A stretch of DNA of 64,000 nt from contig VZRS01000224.1 of the NCBI GenBank assembly GCA_013398055.1, positions 248,001 to 312,000 of the forward strand. The letters run 5' to 3'. A program made the position numbers and the translations under genes. The notes below the pieces were generated by a model, which searched no databases, had not been told where the DNA came from, and saw nothing but the letters and a program-made list of their open reading frames with translations. This stretch comes from Ifrita kowaldi. Lineage: Eukaryota; Chordata; Aves; Passeriformes; Cinclosomatidae. Positions 1-14,000 of the stretch are shown here, piece by piece (position 1 is the stretch's first letter; the number at the start of each line of letters is the position of its first letter).

Positions 1-1967
1 TGCTGGCATACCCCAGTCCCTTAGCACAGGCTGTGGTAAATTGAATTAGAAAATACATGTAATCTCCACCCCCAAGAAGTAAAAACTTCTGGGTTTTTTC
101 CTGCCAGATTTGTTCCCTGATCTGATTCACTACGTGATGCTATAAACAGTGTGCCTGGCACAGTGGGAAGGTCTGTGCAGGGCAGGGAGGAGCAGGGTTG
201 GCTGAGGCAGCCTAAGTTTCATTATGTTACTGCAGAGCAGACCTGACCCGTCTTTCATCCATGTTGGGGAATTTCGTGGTTAATCTCAGAACATCTCTCA
301 CAGGCCTAATATTGATTTAAAAATACTCTTTCGTTAATATCTTCTTGTCTGTTTCTTGTATGTTTTGTAGACCACTTGTCTTGGTATTTTTGCTTCTTAC
401 ACCATGACTTGCTCTTTTCAGGTTTTACCATATAAATCTTCCTTGAATGTGTTCAAAATGGTGTTGTTCCATTCCCCTTCCACTGTGTTGGAAAGTGCTG
501 TGATTTTTCATAGATGCATCTGCCTGTATAGTTGGTCAAAATCATCGTTCATCACTCTTGTTCTTTCTCTGAGAAACATTTGGCTTCATGGAGACCCAAA
601 ATTTAAAATTTACGTAAAGAAAATTACATAGATAGGTTGATACTAAGCATTGCAAAACTATCAGTGTAAAGATAAAATCATTATATTTGCCTAGGACCCC
701 AGTGAAACCTGAATTATCAATTCAAGATGTAGTATTAAAGCATATGAGTTTTTGGTTTTTCTTTTTGATTAGGTCTCTTCTGTGTAACTTGGAAGTACTG
801 GCTTCGCTTTCCCCTTTGATTTTCATAAATTTTACTGTTAAAGCATTGTTGGATTTTATATTACTCTCCCTCCTGCTGTTCAGTATGCTAGAGCATTGAC
901 AATTGCAGAACATTTAATCTGATCTCTAAAAGAGTTTGTGGAACTGCAGGGTGGGAAAGTCATCCATGTCTACAGAAGGGAAGCCAGTTTTCCACATTTC
1001 TTAGCTGAATGAAGTTCAGACACTAGTTGGATAGTAGAGAAGGGGTAAATAAATGAAAGCTTACTTTTCAAGCTTTGATCTTGCAAGGAAATTTAATTAT
1101 ACAGTATGTAGAAGTGCACTTGCCTGTCTTACCACCCTGTAACAACTGTGTGTTTATCTTGCAGTAATTATATCACATTGGAAGCTGAAATGGTCTTAAA
1201 GGAATTGAGCCTTATTCTTCTGCAAATAACTAATTAGTGCCATCTCAATGTCCTGAAAAAGTAGTTTTTATTTCCTGGAATACTGTGTGCTCAAACCACA
1301 GTTTGAGGACATTTTCTGTTGCTATAGGAGTCCCAGTCCATTCCATTTGGGTCCTTCTGTGGTTGTGAGGTGTGTGACGAAACATGTGCAGGAAAATGCT
1401 GCCCATGAGATGGTGTTTGCATGTTGCATCCCAGCTGTGCTTGTTTCAGGAAGGGTAGTTAACAAGAGAATTAGCCATTGCATTTTGATTGCTTGTGAGA
1501 TTAGTAAATTGATATCCCAACTGTATGGTGTTACAAAGAAATGGATCTGGTCTGCAGAAAAGTAGTTTAATCTAAGGTTAATTTTGTCGTTACGGGTGCT
1601 ATAGGCTTTTCCTTTCCTTGTGAATTTGAAAGGAAATAACTGCAAGCTTTACAACGGTACAAGCACAAAGTATCTGGATTAGATAACTTATGATACAAAT
1701 GCTAAAGGAATATTATTTTAAAGAACTTAGTAATTTTGGAATGTGTTAACATACCTTTATAGTGTCTTTACTGAATAATCTGTGTAAGCTTAATAGAAAA
1801 TTGTATGTGAAAAAGCAACTCAAGTGTTTGATGGCAAGAATGTGCTATTGTAATTTAATAATAACAATTTCTGCTGCTGATTATATTTCCAAAAGTACGA
1901 ATGTGAAAAATAAGTCATTGAGATAAGCATAAAGAGCTAATATCCTCTTCACTTTGTTTTATTACAG
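1..1967 (+). other. COG6: COG6 intron (partial, left edge)
   Basis: This is AT-rich unique sequence upstream of the first exon in the window. I looked for the preceding coiled-coil exon of COG6 in all forward frames and did not find it, so the upstream splice donor must lie outside. I recognise no transposon here. Confidence 0.8.
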
Positions 1968-2079
1968 TCAGAGATTAGAAATGAAAGCCCAAGTTGCAGA
2001 TGCATTCATAGCAAAATTCCAGCTGACACCAGATGAAATGAATCTGCTTCGAGGCACAAAAGATGAACCAATTACTGAG
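1968..2079 (+). CDS. COG6: COG6 coding exon 1 of 15 in window
   Basis: The acceptor is ATTACAG at 1961-1967 and the donor GAG|GTAGCT, which is weak at +5. The first base completes a codon split with the missing upstream exon. The exon then reads [13 protein letters not shown] and ends [10 protein letters not shown] in phase 0. This is local residues 1-37, probably about residue 143 onward of the full protein. The in-frame ATG at 1981 is an internal Met and not a start, because the exon continues in frame upstream to a splice acceptor. Confidence 0.95.
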
Positions 2080-5000
2080 GTAGCTCAATGAACATTAAAA
2101 TCTTTGCCCTGAACTAAAATGTAGAAATGCCATAGCTGAATTGTACACGAGATCTTATTTTCAGTTTGCAATTGAATTTTTTATGGAGGAATGTACCTTT
2201 TAACAGAATGGTAAATTTCTGTTGAGTTTGAAATGTGTGATGAAAGATTCAGGTAAAGAGAAAGAAAATCAACATTAAATTCTAGTTTGTGTAATGATGC
2301 AATGAGTTTGAGGCAAATGAGCTCTCATGTGGTTCTACACTTCAAAAAGACCTTTATGAAGTCTGAATTTTCAGTGAAGACATTTTAAAACTTCATGACG
2401 CTCAAATAAAGCAAATGAGAAGCTTGAAGCTCTTTACTATTGCCATTGTGCATATGTGTGTACATTTTGCATATTCATGTATATAGGTATTCAGTGACTT
2501 GAAACAGTATAAGGTGGGGCTTTCCTTCACTGTTATTTGGTTGCTGAAGATAGTAGGTGCTGATTCACTTTAACTGCCTTCCAAAACAAGTTTTAGATTA
2601 TGTTTATGATTTGAATAAGAAGACACAGTAAAAGGGAACTTGTTCTACAGTAAAAGCAAACTGAATAATGAAAGAATTGAGTATACTTAATAGACTTTTT
2701 TATTATTGTAGTTGCATGGAAAGCTTCACGTACTATGTCTCAGCAGGTAGTCCAGATTTATCTCATTTTCACAGGCATCCTGTTTGCAGTCAAAGCACTA
2801 TTAAAAACGTGGAACTGATAACCATAAACAGTGCTAATGAAAGCATAAATGGATTGTGCTAAATAATTGTGCACTTGAGTAATTGCTGTATACTTTTGAA
2901 CCATGAAAGAACATTCAGGTTTCTAGAAAGCACGCATTGCAGGGAACAATGACAGCAGTACTGTGCCAGTTACTCCGTGATTGGTTTGCAGCCAACGAGG
3001 ATTGGTCTGCTTGATACTTTCTCTAAAAAAATGTGCAGAAGTGACTGAGATGAATCAGTTGTGCTGCTTTAGTTGGCAGACTTCAGTAACATCGTGTGTG
3101 CATTTCCCCTCTGATAGAGTCAAGCAGTGTGCTTTAAACACCTTTAGTCAGACTTCTGGTTTGGAAATTTTCTTTTTTCCTGGAGGAAGAGTGCTTTGGG
3201 ATTTTATAAATGTGGTCTTCAACACAATTGATGCAAGGCAGTAGATTAAATTGCTGGCCTATTTTACTTAGAATATGTCTATTTTTATGTGACTTGAACC
3301 AGAATGAAACTCTACTTTGCTGAGCAAACTGTGTTCAAATCACAAAAGATGTAACAAACAGTTGTATCCGAATTTGCTGGTCTCCTCCAAGGCATTTGAA
3401 ATATGTCTTCGTAAGAAGGTGTGTTTGAAACTGTCACTGGGTTTCCATTCGCACTCTGAAACAGTAACAGTAACCTTTTTAGCCATGTGTCCTTGTCTTC
3501 TAGGGTCTGGGTTTTTTTCTTCACTACTGCTGTTGAGTTACTCCCCAGAGAAAGGTTGTTCTGGAAAACCTTAGTCTAATCTCTTGCAAATGGGGTTTTT
3601 TAAATTTTTTTTTTTTTTTAGAAATAGTTACCCCATTTTATGAATATAAAAAATATCAACCTGTAATCGTTGTACTTTACAATGTTTAATTTTGCTCCTT
3701 AGTGGCTGACAGTAATGGGAGACAGTGTTGTAATGCATAGCAATGTCCTCAAAAATCTCCCTAGAACATTACCTAATGAATGTTAAACACACACATACTA
3801 CCTAAGACAGATTAAAAACACATCTTTACTGGTTTTTTTGTTTGTTTTGTTGGTTTTTTTTTTTTGGTGGAAGAAGAGTTTGATGCAATGGGAAACTAAA
3901 AAATCCTAAGGCTCTTAGGGTGGAAATGAAAGGTAAGAAGTGGCAGAGGCAGGGTGTGAATTTTAAAAGCAGCATTTGGAACACAGACCTGCAGGAAACT
4001 TAAGAATGGAATTGAAAGAGGGAGTATAGAGTGCTAGAGATTTGAATAGAAATTACTGCTTTTACACACTGCTTGTGTTTTATTTTTAAATTGATTTAGG
4101 ATTTTTTCAAGGCTTTGGGACGAGTAAAACAAATACATGATGATGTCAAGATTCTCCTCCGAACAAATCAGCAAAGGGCAGGGTGAGTCCTACTTAAATG
4201 AGTGCAAGGGAACCATTTACAGTTAAAAGCAGAAGTTAAAGCAAGATCTCATTCTTTGCTTCATACGACTATCCAGAATATTTCACACACAAAAAAAAAA
4301 ACAAACAACATTTTAAAATACTCAAAATTTTAATAATGGTATGTTTTATTTGACTTGCACATGCCTTTGCTAGTACTGCCTAAAATAGTATTTGCAAATA
4401 AACTTTGTATTTGTCTTGTAGCTTGGAAATTATGGAACAGATGGCTTTACTGCAAGAGACATCTTATGAACGACTTTACAGATGGACTCAAAGTAGGACT
4501 AAGAATGTTTTTATGTTTATGAATATTATTTTGATGATTCCTTTAATTCCTTCATGTGGATTGAACTTAGCAAAAACACTTTCCAAGATATATTAACATT
4601 TTGCTTTCCTTCTTAGGGAAAGATGTGTTCTGAACCAAATAGTTAATTGGTGATTCTCTCATTTTTTTGGGCCAATTTCATCATTATAAAAGTGGATTAT
4701 TTATTTGTGTTTTTAGTAGATGGTTTTCCACAAAGACAACTACTACATTTTGGTAGTCCAAACAAATTTTTAATTATATTGAATTTCATTTCCTTGCGAG
4801 TTACAGGGAAGTTGTTGGTTTTAATGATTTGATAGTAGGATCTAATTTAGTGGCGGATTACTTTTAGAAAATAAAATAAAAGGCACTTCCTTTTGTCACG
4901 ATGCTCTTTTGAATGATAGTCGGCTTTTGGTTTTGTTTTTTTTTGCATATGTACTCTTGATGTAGCCATCCATGTTCAGTGTAACACCTTGATAGTGTAA

Positions 5001-8000
5001 AATCTAGATGCTTTTTTTATTACTTCCCCCTTCTCCCAAGCAAGAGACTGTCTCACTGACAGTAAGATTCACGGGGAAAAAAAATGATGCATTGTGATTT
5101 TTATATTCATTAGCTGTTCTTCAGTGGATGCTGAAACCTCAGATAATAGTTGTGGTTTCACCCTAATGAAAAGTGTTAATTTTTCTGCTAGTGTTTGATT
5201 TAGTTTATATGATTTCCACATTCTTGCTGGAATATACAAGATTATGTAGTTATTTTGATGAAAGAAAAAAAATAACAGAACCAAATAATAAAACAAGTAG
5301 CTTGCTTAAGTACTTGCTCCATTTTTTTTTAGTAGTTTACCTGAAATGTGGTAAACAGTTGCAAAGGAGCCCAACAAAATTCAGAAGGTTGAATGAGTCA
5401 ACATTTGTTTGTGGGCACAAACAAATACTAAGCTTCCCTTAATCATTTTTATTGTCGAAGTTTGTGATGGACATGCGTTTTACAGTACTGCTTGCAGGAG
5501 AATTTAATTGTATTAACACTAACTAGCCCAGGTAGCATATTCTGGAGTCTTCAAAATCAAAAGCCTTTGAGTTTTTAACTCATTTTCTTGTTTGGCAACT
5601 TGTATAAAATGTATTAGAGTGTAAAGAATGTGCTTTTATTTGTGTTGATATTTTATAGATGAATGCAGGACATTGACCCAAGAATCATGTGACATTTCTC
5701 CAGTTCTCGCTCAAGCCATGGAAGCCTTACAAGATAGACCTGTCCTGTACAAGTAAGTAAATGTTTGCTTTTATCTTTAACAGAAACTAGTATTTGGAGC
5801 TTATAAAACTTAAAGATGGGCATGAATTACAGTGCCAAGGCTGGTGGCACTTTGTTCCTGTGTCAAATTTAAAGCAGCACAGAAATTTAAGTTATAAAAA
5901 ATCATATTTCAACTGCTTTAAGTTTCAGAAGTCTTTTTGACATAATTATGGTACAGGAAATGTCATTGGACTTTTTCTAACTTACAAGTTTCTAATTAAA
6001 GTAAAATGTCAGGCTGTTTTAATTTAAATGAATTGTGAATTTCTGTGCACTCATTCTAGGATTTTTCTGAAGTAAAAAATCCTGTCCAAAACATGTGATT
6101 GTATCATTTAAATCCCCAAAGTAAAAAATTGGTGAAGGCTAATTAGCTTTTACTGAAATGCCTTTGGTAGTAAGAATGTCTTCTATTATGAGTTATACAG
6201 TAATCTATTAAAAACTTCTGCATATAGACCTCTAAAGTGTAGAGGTGTTTATATATCTATGTCTATGTGTAAAATACTACTGTTCTTATTTAGAATTTGC
6301 TGAAGGATTGTTAAAGTAAATGAAATGGTACTTAGGAGAGTCAGCCACGAGATGGCACTGTAAGAACTGTTTATTGGGGTGACCATACCCAAAGAGGTGG
6401 TGTTTACACTTCTTTGGTTTTTGGGATTTTGGTTTTCGTTGGGCTTTTTTTTTTAGTATTTGCAACCATTGCAAATTACTTTCAGCCACAGGTATCCAGG
6501 ACAGCAGAGTAACAGGCAGCCTTGTCTTTAAGGCTACCCTTGTCTTTAGGAGTGTCAGGTGTGCAAAGTTGTAGGTACGTGACACTGTAAAGCTCCATGG
6601 AGCCCTTCACAGGAAAAATGCATAGTGTACATGGACCTTAAACATGCTGTTAGTGTGAGAGAAGGCTCAGATCTTGACATGCTCAGTCAGCTCTGCTGGT
6701 TAATGTGAGGGAGAAGTGGTGTCACCTCCCTAGCTGTTGGATGTGGTGTGTTGCAGTACTTCAGGCCATGGCTGGAGATTGCAGTCCTTTCTTGCATTCT
6801 GTCTTCTACACCCTCTTTTAAAACTGCAAAAGATCAGTCACTACTCTGTTCACAACATTTTGTAGGGTTCTTTTTAGATACAGTTTTATTGTCTCTAATT
6901 AATACTTCGTTGAATTATGATACTTTGAAACTTCATAAAAATTATTGTTTTGCTTTCTTAGTTCAGGGAAAAAAACCCATCTTGTGTGTAAATCCACTGC
7001 TGGCCAGTCTAAAATGAGTCTGCAAAAGCGAATTTTTTTTTTCTGACACTTCTCTCACAAACAACAGTAATAGTGTTAGCAAAGAACTTGATAGGTAAGA
7101 CCTTTCCTCTGCCAAAAGGGCAAAAATAAGCATGACTGTAGAAGATGCAGCCACGTGTCTCTCATCATAGATTATCAGGCTTAATTACTTGCTGCAGCAG
7201 TATTACCAAAATAGCAGTATTGATGCTTTACATTTTAAATCTCAAGATTTAGTTTATTCCCTTCAAAAAAAATTTGTGTACCTTTAAGTAACAAACTGCT
7301 GAGTTCATAATGTAGAAGTCAAGTCACAGAAGAAAATAATTTTGTTTTTTGCTTTATGTGTATAAGCACTGCTGTGTGAGCTAAACACCTTCCCTCCAAA
7401 TCAGTGCCCTTGCATCTGATAAAGATTGTGATTCGATTGACTGAAAGTGAATAAGATGGAGAAGGACGGGAGTTTAGAAACAAATCTACAAATTCTTGTT
7501 TCCTTATATTGACTTACGTCTTGTTAACTAAAAGTGTCAGAAGGATTGCACCATGGATGGACTTTGGGGAGCTGCAGTCAGTAGGGATATAAAATAAACA
7601 TTTCAGATTGGTTTTCACTTCCTGGCTCTAACAGAAAAATTGAAAACTGTTTCCTAGAAAATGCATGGAGACATAGCTCAAAGCAGTGTACCTCTTCCAA
7701 CATCCACTCGGGTTTCCAAAGTTTTTTTTCTACCTCCTTCCTCTTTCCCCAGTGATCATTACTGTATATTTTAAACATTGAAGCTGGGTTGAAAAGACTC
7801 CAAATATTGTTTTCTTCTCCAGTCATGAGCATGTGTAATAACATAGCAGTAAATACTGTGTTCTAGTGTAAATAACAGTTATTGCTGAATTTTTTAAGGT
7901 GCAGGATTTTGTAATGGTTATACCCTGTTCTACTGAGAGCAAAAGGAAAATTAGTAGTTTCCTTTTTAAAATAAAATTATCATTATTAAATGTTATTTTG

Positions 8001-11000
8001 AAATCTAATAACGATAACAAAATCTGTTTCACTGCTGTATATTTAATGATCTATTGTATAGCTGTTTACTGGAGAGCAAAAAAAAAAGCTAACTTGTTTC
8101 TATAGACACTTGAGATTTTTCAGTCCAATACTGCTCCTTCCAGACAGTGGGCAGTTGTCAGATCCTAGATCTCTTCCACTTTTAGTTGCATTATTTTTGT
8201 AAATAGTAATTTATTAGAATTTTTTGTTAGACTTTTTTTAATTGCAGATATTTACTCTCTGAGTTAACAAGTACAGTGTATAAAGAGAAAGGCTTAAATA
8301 GAAATTTCCAGAATGTTCAGTGTGCTCTTTCCCCACCTCGTTCAAATAATAATTAAAAAGAACAAAACTGAAGGTTCCCTCAGACTTTTTATAGCGGAGT
8401 AGAAATCTAATTGAAATTAATGTCAAACATTTTTGAAACCATATATTATTTTCTTTTAAATTTTGTTCTCCACCTCTATTAAATGTGAATGCAGTACTTA
8501 TTGAATGCAGACTTAAATAAGTCAGTGAATAACATTATTATTATTATTTCATGTGTATTCCTCTGCTGGGTGTCATGGGGAAGTGACACCATGCTTACTC
8601 TTTGACATTTTTTCAGTTATGTTGGAAGAATAATCTGTAATGTATATTTTCTTTTTCTGCTTTGTAGTTTGTGTGTTGTTCAAAATGCTTAAATTGGTTT
8701 AAAAAAACCAGAAATGTTCTGTGGCTTGCAAGTATAACAGGGGTGTTACCAGTGTTCATTTCCCATCCTTCACTTGTTTTCATGCTTCAATGCAAACAGA
8801 AAGGTAGCCTGCTCCAGAAATGAGCCATGTGTAAGTTATTGGCACCTCCTCTACCACCAGCAAGCCACTTGAGATGCAGCACTCAGGGCTGTAATTGTTC
8901 ATCCATTAAATATCTAGCTCTGACTCCTTTGATTAAAATCAGTGAACAACTATCAAATGAATGTAGGTTTGTTCCTGCTAGTCATGCGGTAGCCTAGAAG
9001 AAGGAAGAAGCCTTGTGTTGCAGTACAATAAATTGCTGCTTCTGTCAGTCAGCTGGACCATATGCAAAGAGTTCCAAACCTGTCAAAGATACTTAGATGT
9101 ACAAAAATTGAAAAGCTGAGTTTTCATTTGTTTATTTCTGTGGGATAAGGGAATGGGAGGGTCAAGGAAAAGTTCTCTCCAGTATATGTTTAGAGGAGTC
9201 AAGAAAATCACAGAATATGCTGAGTTGGAAGAGACCCACAAGGATCATCAAGTCCATCTCCTGGCCCTGCACAGGACACCCCAAGAGTCACACCATGTGC
9301 CTGAGAACATTGTCCAAACACTTCCTGAACTCTGTCAGGATGGTGCTGTGACCACTTCTCTGGGGAACCTCTTCCAGTGCCCAACCACCCTCTGGGTGAA
9401 GAACTTTTTTTAATATCCAACCCAAACCTCCCCTGACACAACCTCAGGCCATTCCCTCAGTTCCTGTCACTGGTCACCACAGAGAAGAGATCAGTGCCTG
9501 CCCCTCCTCTTCCCCTCACAAGGAAGTTGTAACTGCAGTGAGGTCTCCCCTCAGTCTCCTCTTCTCCAGGCTGAACAGACCAAGTGACCTCAGCTGCTCC
9601 TCGTATGGCTTCCCCTCAAGGCCTTTCACCATCCTCGGGGTCCTTCTTTGGACAGTCTCTAGTAGCTCAATGTCTTGTTTATATTGTGTCACCCAAAACT
9701 CACACAGCACTTGAGGAGAGGCTGTCCCAGTGCAGAGCAGAGCAGGACAATCCCCTCCCTTGCCCAGCTGGCAATGCTGTGCCTGATGCACCCCAGGACA
9801 CTCTGCAGAAGCAGTCACTTCATTTTCTTCCCTCACCTCCCTCGCCCCCACCCCCCCATTTTTTTTTCAGTAGTAGTAACCTGATCCTGGCAAGACTACA
9901 GCCTCTGCCAGTGCTCCTGTGTAGGAAACACAGTGCCAAGTACTTATTTCAGTCTATTTTGCAATGGTATCAGAGGAGGCACACTAGAAAAACTTTTCAA
10001 ATTCAGTAGAAAAACCCCACAAGTAATAATCTGACAAGTAATTAATTTAGCCTGGAAACTAAGAGCTGTGCAACAAAGAAAGGAGAAAAGGACTGTGTCT
10101 GTGTGTGTGTATATATATATATAAAAGACTATATATTGCAGCACCTCTCTGCAATATCAGAAGTCTTGTCTCATCCTACACATTTGCTCTAGAACAGACA
10201 GGTGACAACATGAAATTTCTCTTATCTCCTGTTTGTCAGATGGACCATAGGCAGGGCAGGATGATAGAAATTCTGACATCATCAGATGGTTTTGAATGCT
10301 TTCTAGTAGAAGCATTGATGCAAGACTTCTAGAACTATAAAAATAGGTACTTGTATTAGCTGTGAAGTTGAACTAATCAACTGCGATGAGGCAAACTGGT
10401 TTTTTTTAACCTGTTTTCATGTTTCAATAACAGATACACTCTGGATGAGTTTGGCACAGCTAGAAGGAGTGCTGTAGTCCGTGGCTTTATAGATGCTCTT
10501 ACTAGAGGAGGTCTGGGAGGTACTCCCCGCCCTATTGAAATGCACTCTCATGATCCTCTGAGGTACAGTACAAACAAGAATGTGTGTGAAATAATCTTTT
10601 TTTTTGGTCGGCCTTTTGAATTCCTGACTCCATAAACCACTGATTTACACAGAAATTTCTGTCTTTGTGTAGGTATGTAGGAGACATGCTGGCCTGGTTG
10701 CATCAAGCTACAGCTTCTGAAAAAGAACACTTAGAAGCTATGTTAAAGCTTGTAACTATTCAAGGTAGTACTGGTTTTAAAACATAAATTGTGAAGTAAT
10801 AGTAAGTCTGTAAGTACAGTAAGATAAGTAAACAAGTGCGATTAATTTCTTAGACTGGGCTTCAGTTATAAGTCTGAGTTTAAATTTACCCTTGAAACAA
10901 TCTCAGGATAGCTGGTGGTTGCATTCTGCCAAAAGAAGGCCCATAACAAAACAGAGTATTTCAAAATGCGCTCGTTTATTTTACTGTACTTACAATAGAT

Positions 11001-14000
11001 TTACACTAAATTTACAAAGGGATATTTTAGAGTGTAGCTGAGAGTTCAGAAATTGAGTGTAATGTATTACAAATATTGTAATGTCCTTGAAAACGTTGTT
11101 AATGCTTATTATGTTGAGAATTTCCGTTATGCCTTTGCTCTTTTGCTTAGTAAATTTTTTAAAATATTGTTCCTTGTTCCTGTAAGTCTCTTCATTCTAT
11201 GCTACAAGCAAAATGGAATTTTCATCTGTCATTTAACATTATTTCAGGTTTATAGAGGTTGAAGCAGGCTGCTCACAGATAGATGAAGAATTTTAATATC
11301 AAAGTTCTCCTTCATTTCAGAAGTGCAGATTCTCATGTTTGGTCTTTAGCCCCTTTGCTTTGTTTTCAGTAGGTTGAACCTATACTTTAAAGACTTTTAT
11401 CCTGTAGAAGCTTTAGAATGGTTTGCCACCATAGCTTCAGAGAAAGGTATTTTTTATAAATTAAGCACGTGTAGTCAATTGTAACAAACTCATTGTAAGA
11501 ACTCATATTTGATCTGTGTCTGGTGAGCTCTTCAGATTGTATGTCTCAATCCTACTCTGGGTTTTAAAGTGAATATGTATTCTGATTTTCCTTAATGCTG
11601 GAAGTATTAATCCTAATTAATGGTATATGGGAAAGGAGGCTGTTTAGGAACTGTTGTAAATCAAACTGGAGGAATGCTGTTGTTTTTTAACTACAATTAC
11701 AGTGTACTATAGTAGTGAATTTAATATTGTTTGCTGACACTAGTACAGGAAGACAGGAAAGCAGGCCTCATTATGGTTTTATGGCAGAGAAAAAGACATG
11801 GCAGTTCTTTGTAGATGACTGACAGATGCTTCTGCTGTAACTAGGGAGTCCTTAAAAAAAAGCTGGCCCCATGGAGCATGTAAATGTGTCTGGTTCTGCT
11901 GTGGGCTGGACTTCTGCTGCTGCACTTTGTTCTGAAATTTTCCCACTTCTTTGTGTAGTGCTTTGCTTAACTATGAAGTTCTTTGGCCTTCTGACAGGAT
12001 GTCGCGCTGAGATGATATGACCATGAAATGAGATATATTTAGAGCTTTTCAGCCACAGAGAAAGATACTTGATAATACAGAGAATATAAATATTTGGGGG
12101 AGAAGTTTTCAACAAAAAATCATCAGGCCAAGACCTTTTTGTGGAGAGACTGGTATAAACAAGTGATTCAGTATTTCAGTCTGAAGGAAAAATATGTTTT
12201 CCTAAGCTCTCCAGAAGTGGGTCTGCTATCACTGTTGTAGTTTTTAAGAAATGTAAAGAGGAATTCTTACTTTCATACTGGGAGCAACAAAGCTTGGGAG
12301 GTGCTGTCTGTAACTATTTCTCTGAGTCTTTGGGGAAATTTTTTTGATGGCAAGGATGGTGATATGGTAAGGTCTGTAAGACAAAACAGTATTTAATTGG
12401 ATACCACTGGATTTAACAAGAGACATTTATGGGCAGTGAAGCCCCGAAGTACCTTGACATTATATGTTCTTTATAAATTCAGATCCTGAATTGGTAGTGA
12501 GGACAGAATCTGTGGTACTGAGAAACTCAAGTTGAATTTTCTGTGCTGTTGTGCAGTCTTCAGGTGTCTGGCTGTGCAGGCTACAGTAAAAATTGAGTTA
12601 ATTTCATGTAGTCGTTTGACAAGTGGACATCTTGTTTATTTGCAGTTAGAGATAAGGACAGAGATTTGCATCTTCAGAGTGCAGATCTTCCTAACATAAT
12701 TGGAGGTCTAATGTAAGCCTTTCTGGAGACTTTCATCACAAACTGGGATTTTTTTCCATTCTCCTATAGAGGGAGCCCAAGCAACTGTCATAGATAAAAC
12801 ACCTATCTGGCAGTCTGAAGTTAGGTCGGTCAGATGTTTTCACTTCAATTTCAACTTGAGTAATTTTTTGCAGATGGAACTGCTTCTATTATTTTCATTC
12901 AGGTGTAGCTGTTCTGAGTTCATATTTCTGTTTAAATTCTCATACAAGCCCTGTGTAATTTCAGGACTGGGAAGAGTGTGGTAAATCACAGCTATACAAA
13001 AATTTCCCTTCTCAAAAAACAGCAAAAAAAAAAAGCCATGCCTGTTGGCGTGATACAGGTGGATTTGGTCCCACTGGATGAAAAACTGTATGAATGACAC
13101 TTTATTTTTTTGAGAAATGTTTCCATCCCAGTTTTTACTTTTAAATCACCCAACTATGTAGCCCATAAGCAGAGTATGCAAGAATGGCTTTTAAAAAGTT
13201 TTAAAATGTTAAGCTTGCAAAAATTAGCTGTTTTAAATGAATCTGATCAAAAATGCTATTAAAATTTTAAGCACTGAAAACACATTCAGAAAAGTTTAAC
13301 TCTTTTGCTGGACAAGTTAAAGCATCTGGTTTTCCTCTTCGGAGTTTAGGTATTCTGCTAGCAGAGCCTGGCTAGCAGAGCCTTGCAGTCGTACAGACAT
13401 CTTCTACTTGAAAGGAATGGAGAATTGCAGGCTTTCTAAGAGACGCAGTAGAAACCCATTTTTCATGGAGTTACAGGAACCCAGATGGAGAACAGAAGCT
13501 AAACTAAGTCCAAAAAAAAGATCTCTCCTTTTATAGGATACACAGAAAAAAATTATATATGATGTACAGAGGAGTTGGAAGCGTATCTTCAGTTATGAGC
13601 TGTATTCTAAAAGTTATTTTGGACCTCTAAGAATTGTTTATTCTGTAATTCTTTTATGTCAAACTTGCACACTTACATAACCCATTCTGCTGGAAGATTT
13701 CACTGCTTTTGGAATCCAGATATTCTAATTGGACATGAAAATACATGCGAAGGCACAAGCATGTGGTATATCAAAATTTTTATTCCATGTCCTTTGGTAT
13801 TCAAACTTGTTTGAGCTAAAATTTTCATACCAAACAACTTGTTTTTAAGTCAATCTGGTCTAGATACACTATTGCAAATATGTGCTAGGTGCTTGTTATA
13901 TTGATGAACAGTACAAGTGCGACTGTTCCTACTAAAAGATGTGTAAATTGCTAAGGTCTGTCTGGGAGCTAGCCGTTACGTAAAAGAGCATGCATGCTGT

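Larger units (their letters stand above)
5753..10433 (+). other. COG6: COG6 intron 4 in window
   Basis: This 4.7-kb intron contains a minus-strand CR1 copy (9208-9808) and a TG/TA microsatellite (10093-10124). The rest is AT-rich unique sequence. Confidence 0.85.

Noticed and set aside
1287..1645. Overlapping open frames of about 100 codons on both strands
   Set aside because: They lie in a COG6 intron, have no family resemblance, and overlap on opposite strands as chance frames do.
9584..10009. 141-codon plus-strand open frame
   Set aside because: It is the antisense shadow of the CR1 pol end on the minus strand.
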